Both the position numbers and the translations under genes were made by a program. From Centrapalus pauciflorus (Eukaryota; Streptophyta; Magnoliopsida; Asterales; Asteraceae), in assembly GCA_020465985.1 (NCBI GenBank), contig JAANYP010003718.1, positions 954,001 through 1,018,000 of the forward strand: DNA of 64,000 bases. The letters are read 5' to 3'. Under the pieces are notes generated by a model. It worked only from the letters and a program-made list of their open reading frames with translations. It was not told the DNA's origin and did not search any database. This document shows positions 35,334-47,275 of the stretch, piece after piece (the first letter of the stretch is position 1; each line of letters begins with the position of its first letter).

Positions 35334-37302
35334 TGTAACATCCCACTTTTGGGACGGGGACGTGGAATCATACGATTGAGCTGATTATATTATTATAATT
35401 GAGTTGGGCCAATTATTGAGTTATACGTGGAAGTATCACGTGATAAGATTTTTGGGCTAACCGGGCGACAGAGTTAAAGTTTTAATAAGAGATTATAATA
35501 TTGAGAATTATTAATTAAATTGAGACCCGGAGATATAAAGTTGTGTTTTATGATAGCGGGTTCGGATATTGGGTGTCGGACCGGGTTAAAGCCGAAAACG
35601 TATATATAGTTGAGGTGGTTGCTTCCTTGCTTCATTCTTTTCATTTCAATTCCAGAGAAATCAAAGTGTGTGTGTGTGTTTTCGGATTCTAGCAGCAAGG
35701 AGTCTTCATAATTCAAGAATCAGACTGAGATTTGGAGTTATAATCTTCCTCAACCTCTTTCTTGGATTCAAGGTGAGTTTGAGCTCCAAATCTTGATATT
35801 TGAGTTGAAAATTGTTAGAGATGATTAAAGTAAGTTTATATATGTGTTTTATTGAGTTTTTGGTCAAATTCTTGAGCTAAAAACGGATTAAAATCGGGAT
35901 TGAGGTTTGAAATCGAAGCTGTCAAAAACAGAGCATATATGGCTGTCAGACAGTTTACGCGGCCGCGTAGGGTTTGCTACGCGGCAGCGTAGGTATTTGT
36001 TTACAAGCCCGTGTAAAAAGCTTCAGGGTGGTGTAAAGATGAAGCTACGCGCCCGCGTGGGTTTTGTTACGCGGCCGCGTGGGTTTTTGCTACGCGCCCG
36101 CGTGGGTTTTGTTACGCGGCCGCGTGGGTTGCAGTCACACCATCTTGTAAAAATCCTACAACACCGCGTAAGGAGACTGCTACGCCGCCGCGTAAGAAAT
36201 CTTACACGGCCGCGTGAGAATTCAGAAAAATAAATATATTTTAAGCGTTTATTTAGGGATGAGTTAGTGATATTGGGATCTTGTGTTTGGGTGTTCGGGT
36301 TATGTGGGTTTAGTGGTTGGGTATCTGGGTTTGTGCGAGATATCTGAGTATTGTGTACAGAGTTGTTACGTTGTCGGGGAGTCGTGTATATAGGATTGTC
36401 GGGCTGTGATTGAGATATTGGGTTATGATTGTGATTGTGATTGTGATATAGAGTCATTGTGTTGTGATTCCAGGGTCTCGAGTTGATAGGGTTGGGGACG
36501 GGCAGGGAACCGAGACTAAGTAGTGAGACTTCAGGGCAGGTGAGTTTGCATGTTTTTTGAGATACTTGTACGATTATTTATTAATACTTGCATGATCTTT
36601 TACTGAGCTTTTTACGAGATATCATGAGTTTTCTTACGAGTTTTTATTGAGATATTATCATGCATGTATTACTGTGCTTTATTGAGAACTGTGTTTTAAT
36701 ATGAGATTTGGGACACTTGAGCTGTTGAGATACTAAACCGTACGGCTGGGCAGGGGTTGGGTCGCTCCCAATTCCCTTTTGAGTTCCCGACGGCTGCTTT
36801 GTGCGGTCTAGGGATTTGGGTACGTGGATTTATCCACACGAGTTGAGTACCTATTGAGCTATCTTGTGGGATCTCATATACTTGTTCAGTAGAGAACGCT
36901 GAACGTTTTATTATCGAGTTATTTGTTTATTGAGCTTTATAATCGTACACTAACCCTTGCATTCTCACCAGCGTTAGCTGACCCAATGTGTGTGTTGTTG
37001 TGGGTGTGTCTCAGGTGATCAGAGATCTAGTAGGCCTGCTGTACCCAAATAGGGTTACTGTGACATCGTTCGAGGAGTTAGTTACATGTGTTAGAGGTAA
37101 TAATATTCTTGGGGAATGTTTATTTGTAATTCGGATATTATGTAGTTTGATCAGAGACTTCCGTGACTTAATTATGTAATTAAAGTTTTAAAATTATCGG
37201 GTTGCTGCATGTGTGTATTGGGAATAGCGTAGAGATTATTATATTATATCGTTGCTGATGTGGTATTTATGTGGCATTGTGGATTAGTTTGAGGGTGTTA
37301 CA
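35334..37302 (+). repeat. 3' LTR of the gypsy element
   Basis: 1969 bp, nearly identical to the 5' LTR. Differences seen: C to A at about 36161, one T fewer near 36553, T to C near 36788. Confidence 0.93.
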
Positions 37303-37445
37303 TTAAACCATGTCTGTGAGTGTGTGAACGTTAAAAGTTGAGTAAAATTCATCGACATCTGCAAACAAGTGAAAAGAAACGAGTTAATCAAAAGTAAAAA
37401 AAGAAAGAATACTGAGAAAATCGATGGAGGATGACAAGTCCATAC

Positions 37446-37544
37446 CAAAAGTGAGAGCTTGTAGGTTACCGGAGCGCGAGCACTATAATCCTTGAAGATC
37501 TCCTCTACGGTGCGTGGGCTTGAAGATAGCGTAGCCATTTCCAT
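37446..37544 (-). pseudogene. ALFIN-LIKE (PHD-finger family) first-exon fragment, frameshifted
   Basis: From the ATG at 37544 the frame reads MEMATLSSSPRTVEEIFKDY and SAR, the conserved N-terminus of plant ALFIN-LIKE proteins, which read H3K4me3 through a C-terminal PHD finger. After SAR the family expects Arg-Arg-x-x then an ALT motif. That appears only in the next frame (RSGNLQALTF), so one base was lost near 37475. A donor-like TTTG|GTATGG ends it at 37446. No DUF3594 remainder or PHD exon follows. Being inside a MULE, it is a captured fragment rather than a gene. Confidence 0.8.
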
Positions 37545-37899
37545 AAACAGTGGACAGATATGAGAAGCAAAAGGAATTTGACCTTTGTTGTTATGGTGAT
37601 GATTGATAGAAAGATCGCACAACCGTCCAATTTCTTTCGTAAATGTTTATAACAAAATCCAGAGGCAAGAGAATAATAATAATAATAATTAAAAGTATAT
37701 TAAAAAATTTCATAAATGGTCTTGTACAGGTAAAAAGACGAAATTACCTCTCATGATTTAACAGCAGTTAGTTTGAGGGATTGATTTGTAGCAACTTTTT
37801 AATTTTAGGACTATTCATGTACTTACTTTGAGCTAGGGACCATTTACACAAGGAGAGCCAAACCAGAGGGCGATTTATGTAATTTACTCTTTAAATTAA

Positions 37900-38223
37900 G
37901 GGTTAAGTACCATTTTAACCATCCAACTTTTAGTTTTGTCCCATTTAACCATTAAACTATTTTTTGTCCTGATTTAACCACTTAACTTTGTTTAATGTTC
38001 TATTTTGGGAAAAATAAATAAAACTAATGGCTAAATCGATACAAAATATGATTGTTTAGTGGCCAAATTGGAACAATTTTGAGTGGCTAAATCAGTAAAA
38101 AGAAAGTTTAGTGACTAAATATGTATAGAAAAATAGCTTAGTGGCTAAATCGAGACAAAAAATAGTTTAATGGCTAAATCGAAAAAAATCTAAAAGTTTG
38201 ATGGTCAAAATAACACTTAACCC
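37900..38223. mobile_element. MULE-type MITE, 324 bp, exact 9-bp target duplication
   Basis: Ends GGGTTAAGTACCATTTTAACC and its inverted counterpart (...GGTCAAAATAACACTTAACCC). Flanks TTAAATTAA on both sides (37891-37899, 38224-38232). The interior is a near-palindrome of GGCTAAATCGA-type words. Its left duplication overlaps the right duplication of the neighbouring Pack-MULE. Confidence 0.8.
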
Positions 38224-38232
38224 TTAAATTAA

Positions 38233-38884
38233 CATGTGATCATGGTTTTCATTACATCGGCATCATTCGATGGTACCAAACTACCAATGCCCAAAAGTCA
38301 AAAGAATCCTTCTACCTGATAATATCAAGAGGGTTTACGCTACATCACTTCCACTCTGCCCTCTACGCAATCTATCTCCCTTTCTCGTCTTCCTGGTACG
38401 TTCTCTACCCCCTGACTTCATCATCAACCATCCACTTTATTTGATTTTTCCCTACGATAACCATTGTTGATTAAATTCATCTTCTTCCTTATTAAATCGT
38501 AGCTTTTGTTGATCCAGGTTCCCTTTTGATCAAAAAGAACATGTTAATATGAACTTCTTTCACCTTGATCTGTGCTATATCAATTTATTTCTCATTCACT
38601 TCAAAATTTTACATTTCTTTTTACGTACGTTGTGCAATTTTTGACTCGTGAGTACGCTAACGACTTGGGTATACTGTGTACGTGAAAACCTTGTTTAAAC
38701 GATTTTCATTTTCGGGTATTGATTTATTTCGTAATTAGGACTTGGAATGGACTTGAAAACTAGTTGAAGCCTCCATAGATTTCTTAAATTTGGCTGCTAT
38801 TGGTTTTGAGCTACAACAAGGAGTCTGTTGTAGTGAAGAATGGAGACCGTATTTTAGTGTAAATTGTCTGGATTTTACAGGAAC
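38233..38884 (+). promoter_or_regulatory. ATG13 promoter and 5' UTR with an intron
   Basis: A pyrimidine-rich stretch at about 38345-38397 followed by CTTCCTG|GTACG suggests a 5' UTR exon and donor. The acceptor TTTTACAG at 38873-38880 lies four bases before the ATG. A 5' UTR intron of about 480 bp is inferred. The MITE at 37900-38223 lies just upstream. Confidence 0.45.
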
Positions 38885-41800
38885 ATGGAATTGCAATATA
38901 ACAATCCTAATGAACATGGAAGAAACGAGCAAATAGTCTCTCAGTTTCTGTTGAAAAGTTTGCAGATTGTGTTAGACTCCAGGGTTCCTTCCATTCGACC
39001 TAGTGGTCGCAGAGGCCCCTTATCTTTTGGGGGTCAAACCAAAAAGAGCGATAAATGGTTCAATCTAGCATTAGGTGAGCGTCCCACTGCTTTGGACAGT
39101 TTGAACTTTTGGCACAGGAATTTAATGGAACCCATGATAATTGACATCATACTAGTTCAAGAGATGACTGGTACTGGTTTGGAGCAAAATGAGTGTACAA
39201 CATCTGGATATGGGGCATTGGTTGAGACGGTTATTGAGAGGTGGATCGTTCAATATGAGTACTCAAGAACGTCACGTCAGCTCAGTGAATCTTCTGTGGC
39301 TTATAAGAAAACATATAAAAGGTCTATCATTCTCTTACGGTCACTATATACCATGATGAGGCTTCTTCCAGCATACAGGGCTTATCGAAAACTATCTATA
39401 TCAAGTAAAGCTTGCGATTTTGATATAAATTACAAGGTTTGTTCCTTTAGTGCCCCATTTACAAGGGCAGAGGAACAAGTGATGAAACAGTATAGTTTCT
39501 TTCCTGTTGAAGCTCAACATGGACGTCTTTCCGTATCTGTGAAATATCGTGAAAGTCTGGCTGACTTTAACTTGGAAACTTCAGCATCATTTCCACCTGA
39601 GATCATAACAGATTATGTTGGTAGCCCTGCGATTGATCCATTTAGGGCCTTTCCCATGATGGATAAAGGCTTGCATGCTACATCTTTTCATGTCAGAGAA
39701 ATGCATTCACCTACTTCAGCACCGCCTCAACGTCCACATAGCTGGACAAGTGGCCTAAACAAGGGGCATAATCAATCCTCTGGATCGCCTCCTGCACATC
39801 ACTCATCCATCGGGCGTTATGATTTATCATCTTCCGTATATGGTCAAAAGACTCAAAATTATAGACCACCAACTCATCATAGGGGGACCAGCATTGATGA
39901 TTATCAACTGTCACCACCATTCTCTCCATCTCCTTCACCATCTCCTCCAACATACCTTTCTGGTGGGAATTACATGCAATCTCGGCTGCGCTCAGAAACT
40001 GTGCCCGTTAGTATTCCAAATCCCATGATGACCAGAAGTCCCAGATACATTTCTCCTAATTTGTCTGATCCTAATCGGCATTCTCTTCCACCCCCATCAC
40101 CTAGAAGCACACGCTATGAGCTGTCATCTCATGAGTCTCCTTCCGGAATCAGGTCCCTTAAAAAGTCTGAGATGTCAAGGGTCGGGGACTTGAGCTCTTG
40201 TTCTGGGTCAGCAAATCATTTTTATATGCACAAGGTAACTCTATTGTATGACCACTTTTTTTGTGGTTAAAATTTTCCCTTTAAGCAACTGCATGAGGTT
40301 CATTCTGCTTTATTCCATAGGTATCAAGGGATAACAAAGATGATTCAGGGAGGTTTTCAGGTTTGCTATCATCAAGTGGCTCGCCTCGTGTTGGTTTCTC
40401 TAGAAGCTCTAGTAGATTGTCTCTCCAAGATGAGTTGGATGATATTGACTTCTCGTGTCCATTCATTGTGGATGATGTTGATACTTGTGATTCCCCTGTC
40501 AGGTAATTATATTACCACACATTTAGTTTGACAAACTCAGAATTAGGCCAAATGTAATTGTGATTTCTCCCGGTATGAGTGCTCCAATGGTAAAGGGCTT
40601 CCCCATAATTTTCCAGACAAGGAGAAGATACAAACCAGCTTTTAATACATAAATTAAGATCCAGAGTTCCAGACATAATTAAGTGTACATACACGTCAAA
40701 CTCTAAAGTACGCGTGTATTAAAGTCTACGAGGATATGAATTGAACTACATTGTCTCAAAAGTATTACCTAACATAATCTTCCCAACTGAAAAGTACAAC
40801 TATAAACGAACTATTTGGTTACCACAATTCTAGTAGTCCCCGAGAAACCTGTAGAAAGAGCCTAAGTTGAAGGCTCATCAAGATTCTTTCCTTCATCTGT
40901 AAAAAGTTAACAACAACGGGGTAAGCTTTATACTTATGTGGCGTTTGGTTCACAGAATGAATTTCGAAGGAACTGGAATTTAAATTTTAGTTATTAATAC
41001 GGTTGATGGTGAAGATAGAAGATAGTTAGTAGTATTGGTTAGAGATGTAGGTGGAATCTAATTCATGTATACGTTGGAGTTTAATTCTTGTGCAAGTTGG
41101 AATGAATGTCAAATTCCTATAAACAAGGAAATTCAATGGAAAATACATAAAATATAACCCTTCACATTAGTTATAAAAAATTCTAAACAAGCAAAATTTT
41201 AAATTCCAATTCCATCGAATTCAATTACACGAACCAAACGCCACCTTAGTGAGATAATAGATTACATATGCTACAAATGAGTCATGCAAACAAGTCTGTA
41301 TCATTGTATGCTTGAGCAATGTTTGCTCCTTCGTGCGGAGGGTATGTATCCCAATTAGTTCATCGTGCGGAGAGCACAAATCCCAATATGAGTGGTTTAT
41401 CGTGCGGAGAGCACGAATCCCAAGATATAAGTCTTAAATGGTTATTCAAATAATATTGATCGAGGATGCACAACTTGATGTATGGGCTGACGTATCAACC
41501 CCAGCCCAGGTCACACCGGAGTATGAGTCTATCATCATGCCAAAACATGTTCACAAAAGATGCACTTCCAAAGAAAAGATGGCTACATGTTTATAGCATA
41601 TCAAGTGAATGTGCATCAAACTACAATAAAATCATATATGAGTGCCAATTGATATATACGAAGCTATAGTATAGTGTGTATGTAAATGCAATGACAACAA
41701 ATGTAGAGATATTAATCTATTACTCATAGTGTTTATTTAACAAGGATGCCCTGGAAATGATCTCAAAGTCTTACACAATACCAGTTTTACTTCTTTTACT

Positions 41801-44800
41801 TTACTTTGACTCTGTTCACTTTGTATTTATCGTATCGGACTTTAACCGTTTTTTTTTAAAATAAAAACGTGGGTTAAATAACACCACATTAGACCTGTTA
41901 TGTTATTTATATTGCCCAAATCAGTGTTTAAATCAGTTTAAAGAAATTCTGATAAAATTTCTAAAATCAAGTGTCCAACTTCGGACCCCAACTGGATCCG
42001 AAGTTCGTATGCCAAGTAGTCCAAGTATATATCTTATCGAAGTTTCATCCAAAGTATGCGTCCCTTAGAGATCCGAAGTTCACAGGATCCGAAGTTTATA
42101 TCTTAGTATGGTTATATCATCATTCAATCCAAAATTAGCATTAACCCGAGGTTCGGATCATATAAGGTTCGAAGTTGATAACTTGGTCATTATATTTGTT
42201 CTTACTTAACACAAAGTTAGGGTCCATCATCATTCGAATTTCGGATACCCCACTGATCTTCGGATCTGTCATTTATCCGAAGTCATCAGTTGCAGTGCAT
42301 AATTTTGACAAAATTTCATATAGTTCGATTTTGACCACTTTCATGCTTTATACCTCATAAAAACACTATATAACTTACATACAACACATATCTAACATCA
42401 ATTTATTGTTTCCAAACAGTAACATAGCCAAATTGAACCGAATTAAAGCTGTGTTCATGAACACAGGTTCGAACACACACTAGGAATATATAGTTAATAC
42501 AAATCCTTACCTTGAAGTCGACTCTGTACTTGATATTTGGTAGAAAGCTTATATATACTTCGATTAGCTCCGGAAACTGATATTTCAAACATGCAACAAC
42601 AAATCAAAGATAAATCTCTGAACCCAAAATTCGCGAGTTTAGGTGTTTCTTACCCCAAATCGATGCTTGTAGTAGCTATAGTTACTTAAAGACTACAAGA
42701 TTCCATAATTTATTGGCTTAATTCCTACATAACATGTTCTTGATTCTAGAGACAGAGAGCCGAGAGGATGAGAGAAGCGTGCAAATGTGGAGAGTTTGAA
42801 ACAAATGACAACAATTATTGTCTTTTTATCTCCTTTCATTGAATTTTTGCTCTAGCTGCAACTTTAACTCTCAACTTGCATTTTAGCTTATAATGAGTTC
42901 TATTTTTCACATAATGGCCGCCCAATGATCACTTAAAGTCTTATATAAAATTTCAATTCATAACTTCGTATTTAAACATCTTGAAATAACTTAAACATCA
43001 AAATTACATTATCCTTGAAATTAAACATCAAAGTACACCAAGATTGAAGTACGGATGTTACAACCCCCTACCCAAAAAAAAACCAATGTTGACGTAGGAG
43101 TTAGGACCAGACAGTGTGGGCATACAAGGGTGGCCTTCAGTCCTTCACCCTTCCTTTTACTTATCTATAGTACGTTATAAAGCATTTAGGCAAAACTCTT
43201 ACTTGTGGGGTGCTTGGTTTGCTAGAATTCGTGGGGATTGGAGGGAAAATGAATTTAATTTTAATTGCTTGTGTATTCTAATTCCTTGTTGAATTCCAGT
43301 TCCTTCATAAACATTTTTAATGAACCAATAGCCTTTTAAGGTGTGTTTGACTCAAGGAATGAAATTTGATGGAATTGGATTTAGTGTGTTTTGGTTTTTG
43401 AATTAATAAGAGAAATAACTAATTTTTATTTAAATTTGGTTAAAATCTATGGATAAAAGAATTCATCATTCTTAGCTATTTGCAATAGAATGTGGATTCC
43501 AATATTTCATAACTCACATATTCTAGCACACATCAAACTTCATACCCTATCCCACCCCACATAACACACGAACTATTGGAATTTAATTTCCAGTTCATTT
43601 GAATTTCATTTTGTGAGCCAAACACACCCTTAGTTTTAAGGTTAATAAATCTTGACCACCCATTGTCTTTGGATCAATCTATGCCATCCAAGTACATAAT
43701 TTTCTGCCAATTACAACTCTTCTTTTTCAACCCTATACATAAAACATTTCTTTTGACTAACCCTATGATAAATTTAAAAAGTAATAAAATTAATTGATAT
43801 TATTACATATTTACGATTAAAATAACAATTGATCAAAGAAGGGGTGATCTCATTGAACAAAAAAAAAAGAACTAATACTGTCTTATAAACAGTAATAACT
43901 GATCAAATGAAAAATGAAATATATAAAATTCCTTAACTAATACCAATTTGTAACCGTTTATATCTATACAACATTATATAAAATCTAGGCAAAAGTCTCA
44001 AAACTCTTAATTTTGAAAGGTTTCCAAATCTTGACCACTCCATGTATGTGCATTGCCATACTGAGAATTGTTTTTCCTGATTAGATTATATTCTCATGGT
44101 GTTATCTCTAATACATCCCAAATCCATAATTTGAACTTTGAACTGAATTCTGGAAAGAAACATAGGTTAGGGAATCTAACTTGTACATACTTGGCTTATG
44201 GACGACGAGGATTCAATTCTTATCAAAGGGTAAGAAAACTGAGAATGTTATATATAAGCAGTAATCTTAGAATACACTGTCAAGAATGTTATAAGCAGTA
44301 TTATGTAACAAGTCTCCACATTATTTCAAGATGACAACCGATTTGTACTCCATTTATTGGATTAATTAGTGCTAAACCGTAACTACCCACAGAAGGTTTT
44401 ATAACACAAAAATAAGCTGGATAAAAACTTAGAATGTGCAAGATCAACTTTGATAGGGGAAGAAAGCTTAATTAGATGACAGGTGTAAGTGGTTTTTGGC
44501 AGCTTGTGTCATCTCAATTCTCAAATGAGCCGTAAGATCCATAAAACAGCCTTTTCAGGATGGTCGTGGGACAAAACTGTTGATGATGTTTCAGAGTGCT
44601 AGAGATGGGGAAAAACATAACCAACACTGTGGTCCTATTATCTGGTTTGGTCACCATCAGCATCTAGCGTGGGATCACTCACTGAATCCCAAAATAGAAA
44701 AAATAACCTACTGCGCAAAGGTAGGCAAATGGGTAAAAAATGCAATTCAACCACCCACATAATACTGCCTTACCTTGGGGGCTCCTATTGTTTGACTACC

Positions 44801-45263
44801 CAGCTAACCTCATGGTGAGGGTTTCTACTTTCTAGTCTCGTCAGATACGGGTGTGTTGATCTGACTCTTTAAACAGCCTCTGCAAGTAGAATTGCGTTCC
44901 CGTCATCTTATACACACTTATGAAGTTTACTAATCATTTATTAGCTCTCTTTTTGACAGTCAGAGTCTTTGTGGGAAACAGGGAAGAGAGCCGTCTTCAA
45001 TAGGTAAAAGATCACAAGATGCTGCAGTTGGTGCACTTGTTCGTATGCTGAGAACAGCACCACCCCTTCAACAAGATTATTCTAGTTGCTATTCTTCTCG
45101 TTCATTAAGCGATGTTCTTGAGGGAGAATTCAACTCTGCTTCTGGACTTCTTATGTCCCGAAAAACATCAGATGCTTTGGAGGAGCTCAAGGCTTACAGA
45201 GACATGAAAGACCTTATTCTCTCCAAAAGTGGAACTCGGCTGGTTAGCAAGGAACATCTGTAA
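38885..45263 (+). CDS. ATG13: Autophagy-related protein 13 (ATG13)
   Basis: Three coding exons: 38885-40234, 40321-40502, 44960-45263, GT-AG, phases join to 611 codons. The start MELQYNNPNEHGRNEQIVSQ is at the first ATG after a 5' UTR acceptor. The HORMA domain fills about residues 10-240 (FLLKSLQIVLDSRVPS, KSDKWFNLALGERP, MEPMIIDIILVQ, VIERWIVQYEY, YKKTYKRSIILLRSLYTMMR). A long Ser/Pro-rich disordered region follows (SPPFSPSPSPSPPTY), then the plant C-terminus (QDAAVGALVRMLRTAPPL). ATG13 is the regulatory partner of the ATG1 kinase that starts autophagosome formation and is controlled by TOR phosphorylation; the Ser-rich middle fits that. Length is normal for plant ATG13. Intron 2 is 4.46 kb and full of old repeats while the first exon is uninterrupted for 1350 bp. 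No defects seen. Confidence 0.93.
40938..41245. mobile_element. Foldback MITE in ATG13 intron 2
   Basis: GTGGCGTTTGGTTCACAGAA and inverted ACACGAACCAAACGCCAC form the ends; the arms share GGAATTGGAATTTAAATTTT-type words. About 305 bp. CTTA flanks both sides. hAT or Harbinger type possible. Confidence 0.65.
41880..43062 (-). repeat. Probable solo gypsy LTR (minus) in ATG13 intron 2
   Basis: On the minus strand it starts TGTAACATCCGTACTTCAAT at 43062, the border type of the gypsy LTRs here, and fades out near a GGTGTTA at about 41880. It contains repeated CCGAAGTT/GGTTCGGAT words (41985-42290) in place of the GC array. No primer site or internal coding is seen. Left border uncertain; target duplication not found. 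Confidence 0.45.
43339..43633. mobile_element. hAT-like MITE in ATG13 intron 2
   Basis: AAGGTGTGTTTGACTCAAGG and inverted TTTTGTGAGCCAAACACACCCTT are the ends; the arms share AATGAAATTTGA/TGGAATT words. About 295 bp, no coding. Confidence 0.65.
43634..44950. other. Remainder of ATG13 intron 2
   Basis: No exon or complete element recognised; short frames here lack protein features. Two diverged ATCTTGACCA...CCATG segments (43648 and 44030) suggest an old duplication. Confidence 0.4.
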
Positions 45264-45589
45264 TTATATATATATAAGTGGTTAGCGAAGATTTGAAATA
45301 AATTATATAGGATTGACTTGGAACAATTTAATTACATATGAGTCAATTTGTACTTTTCCATTCTCCTGTTTTTACATATCAAGAGCTCAAGGCAACATGA
45401 CCAATAGATGTTATTTTGTGTGTTAATTTGAATTTTCTTCGTCTCATGCTTATAAAAAAGTTCTATAAAATCTTTAATGAAAATTAATTATGGTAATCTA
45501 ATGGGTTAGTTTGAAAATTTACAAAGTAGTAATATAATAAAACAAATCAGGAATGCATGAACTAGTTAAAGGCGTTCCTAGCAGAGGCT

Positions 45590-46010
45590 GATCCAAAGTC
45601 AATCCCATGAAAATCTCTATTTCGGTTGGTATCATTTCTTACACACATACTGAACATGTGTAATGATGACACATCATAAATCTTGGTTTATCACCAAAAT
45701 GGAACCCATTGACTACACATATCATAAACCACGATTGAACATGTTCAATACCGTTAATATTGGTTTATCACCAAAAGGGTTAACAACGACTAAAAACATA
45801 ATAAATTCCGATTGCACATGTTCAGTAACGTGTATATGAAATTGAACCTTCACGAGCGGTTTGATAAAAACAATAAATACATTTATTTGACACTCCGGTT
45901 GAACATGTTCACTAAAACCCATTGTTGAATCCGATTGAACATGTTCACTAAAACCCATTGCCGAATGACCCGAATCCGATTGAACATATTCACTAAAACC
46001 CGTTTTGAGA
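45590..46010. repeat. Repeats built on the palindrome GAACATGTTC
   Basis: GAACATGTTC or one-base variants occur at about 45737, 45812, 45901, 45936 and 45983. The last three sit in a tandem unit of about 35-45 bp (CCGATTGAACATGTTCACTA then AAACCCATTG). Downstream of the ATG13 stop. Confidence 0.8.
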
Positions 46011-46185
46011 TTTATTAAAGATATTGTTATGAAAGTAAATCCCTATAATTAAGGGATTTATTAATTCATTAGTTGTCATCTACTAATTAACATAAACCTA
46101 ATTGACTATGTTACCATTTTTTACTTATAACCAATCATGGGTGGACTCCGGTTTCCCCGTCTAACATGGTACCCCATTGATCCCG

Positions 46186-46513
<328 letters not shown>

Positions 46514-46535
46514 TATATATATATGTATGTATGTA

Positions 46536-46536
<1 letters not shown>

Positions 46537-46594
<58 letters not shown>

Positions 46595-46632
46595 GTGTAT
46601 GTGTGTCTATGTGTGTGTGTATGTATGTATGG
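46537..46632. repeat. Compound TA / CA / TG microsatellite
   Basis: TA run (about 46540-46580), then CA, TG and GTAT units to 46632. Confidence 0.9.
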
Positions 46633-46769
46633 AGTGGTTATATTAAGTACATTAAGTACCCTCACATTCATATATATTCAATCGATCACACTTAAATATA
46701 ATTACACACACATACGTAGAGTATGGTTTATGAAAGTATCACTTGATATCGAGTGTATTATCCTTAAAA

Positions 46770-47275
46770 AATCTCTTTCAATTTTTTTTTAAAAGCATGT
46801 TTAATCTAATGTTACACGTATGATATGTAGATTTCACTCACATCACGCTTTTTTATGTTATTAGAAATCATATGAATATTCATGTACACTTATGTGAACA
46901 ATCTCTCTTATCTTCAACCCCATAGCTGATAATAGAACTAGTATCGATAGTTTTTGTTGCCTACTCACACGAACCCATATCCTTGATTTTCACATGATTT
47001 CTAAGAACATAAAATGTATGAAAGTCATATATCATGTGTGTAACACTAATTCAAACATTATCATAAAAAAATCAAAAAAATTTATTAAGAGTGATACCAG
47101 CGGATACATTAGATATCGAGACCTTCTCTTTACACCAAAAACGCCTTTCATGTCGACGTTGTGGTCATCTTCTCAACATGAACAACGTTTGCAGAGATTA
47201 ATGAGGACTGTCTTCCATGATGATTACAATCTAGGATTGATTGAATTATGATTTTCTTTCTATAAAATCATTGGT
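46770..47275. repeat. Diverged foldback element related to 22308-22590
   Basis: The left arm has AAGCATGTTTAATCTAATG and GATATGTAGATTTCACTCAC, the right arm the inverted AAGTCATATATCATGTGTGT and ACTAATTCAAACATTAT. No coding. Right border uncertain. Confidence 0.4.

Larger units (their letters stand above)
29846..37302 (+). mobile_element. Ty3/gypsy LTR retrotransposon, structurally complete, coding-dead
   Basis: Two direct LTRs, 29846-31815 and 35334-37302, bordered TGTAACATCCC...GGGTGTTACA. A primer site TGGTATCAGAGC (31820-31831) complementary to initiator tRNA-Met lies 4 bp after the left LTR, and a polypurine tract AAGGAGGGGAG (35320-35330) before the right one. The 5-bp target duplication is TTAAA (29841-29845, 37303-37307). 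Only two substitutions and one T indel were seen between the LTRs by eye (about 99.8% identity). The 3.5-kb interior has a gag frame with seven stops and only shreds of pol, far short of a normal gypsy pol, so the copy cannot supply its own enzymes. Confidence 0.93.
29235..37889. mobile_element. Mutator-like element (Pack-MULE) with captured ALFIN-LIKE exon, hosting a gypsy element
   Basis: Terminal inverted repeats of about 200 bp: left from 29235 (GAGTAAATTACATAAATCG...) to about 29450, right the inverted copy from about 37680 to 37889, matching over TCCCTAGCTCAAA, TTAAAAAGTTGCTACAAAT and GGTAATTTCGTCTTTTTA. Flanks are exactly TTTAAATTA on both sides (29226-29234, 37890-37898), the 9-bp duplication of MULEs. 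Without the gypsy insertion (29846-37302 plus 5 bp) it is about 1.19 kb, with no transposase. The right arm holds the first exon of an ALFIN-LIKE gene on the minus strand, so it is a Pack-MULE. Confidence 0.85.

Noticed and set aside
37284..37622. A real ALFIN-LIKE gene interrupted by the gypsy element
   Set aside because: No further ALFIN-LIKE exons on either side, a frameshift in the exon, and MULE ends with a 9-bp duplication around it.
44068..44762. Possible extra exons in ATG13 intron 2
   Set aside because: Frames lack similarity to the family, and exons 2 and 3 already join in phase at a conserved place.
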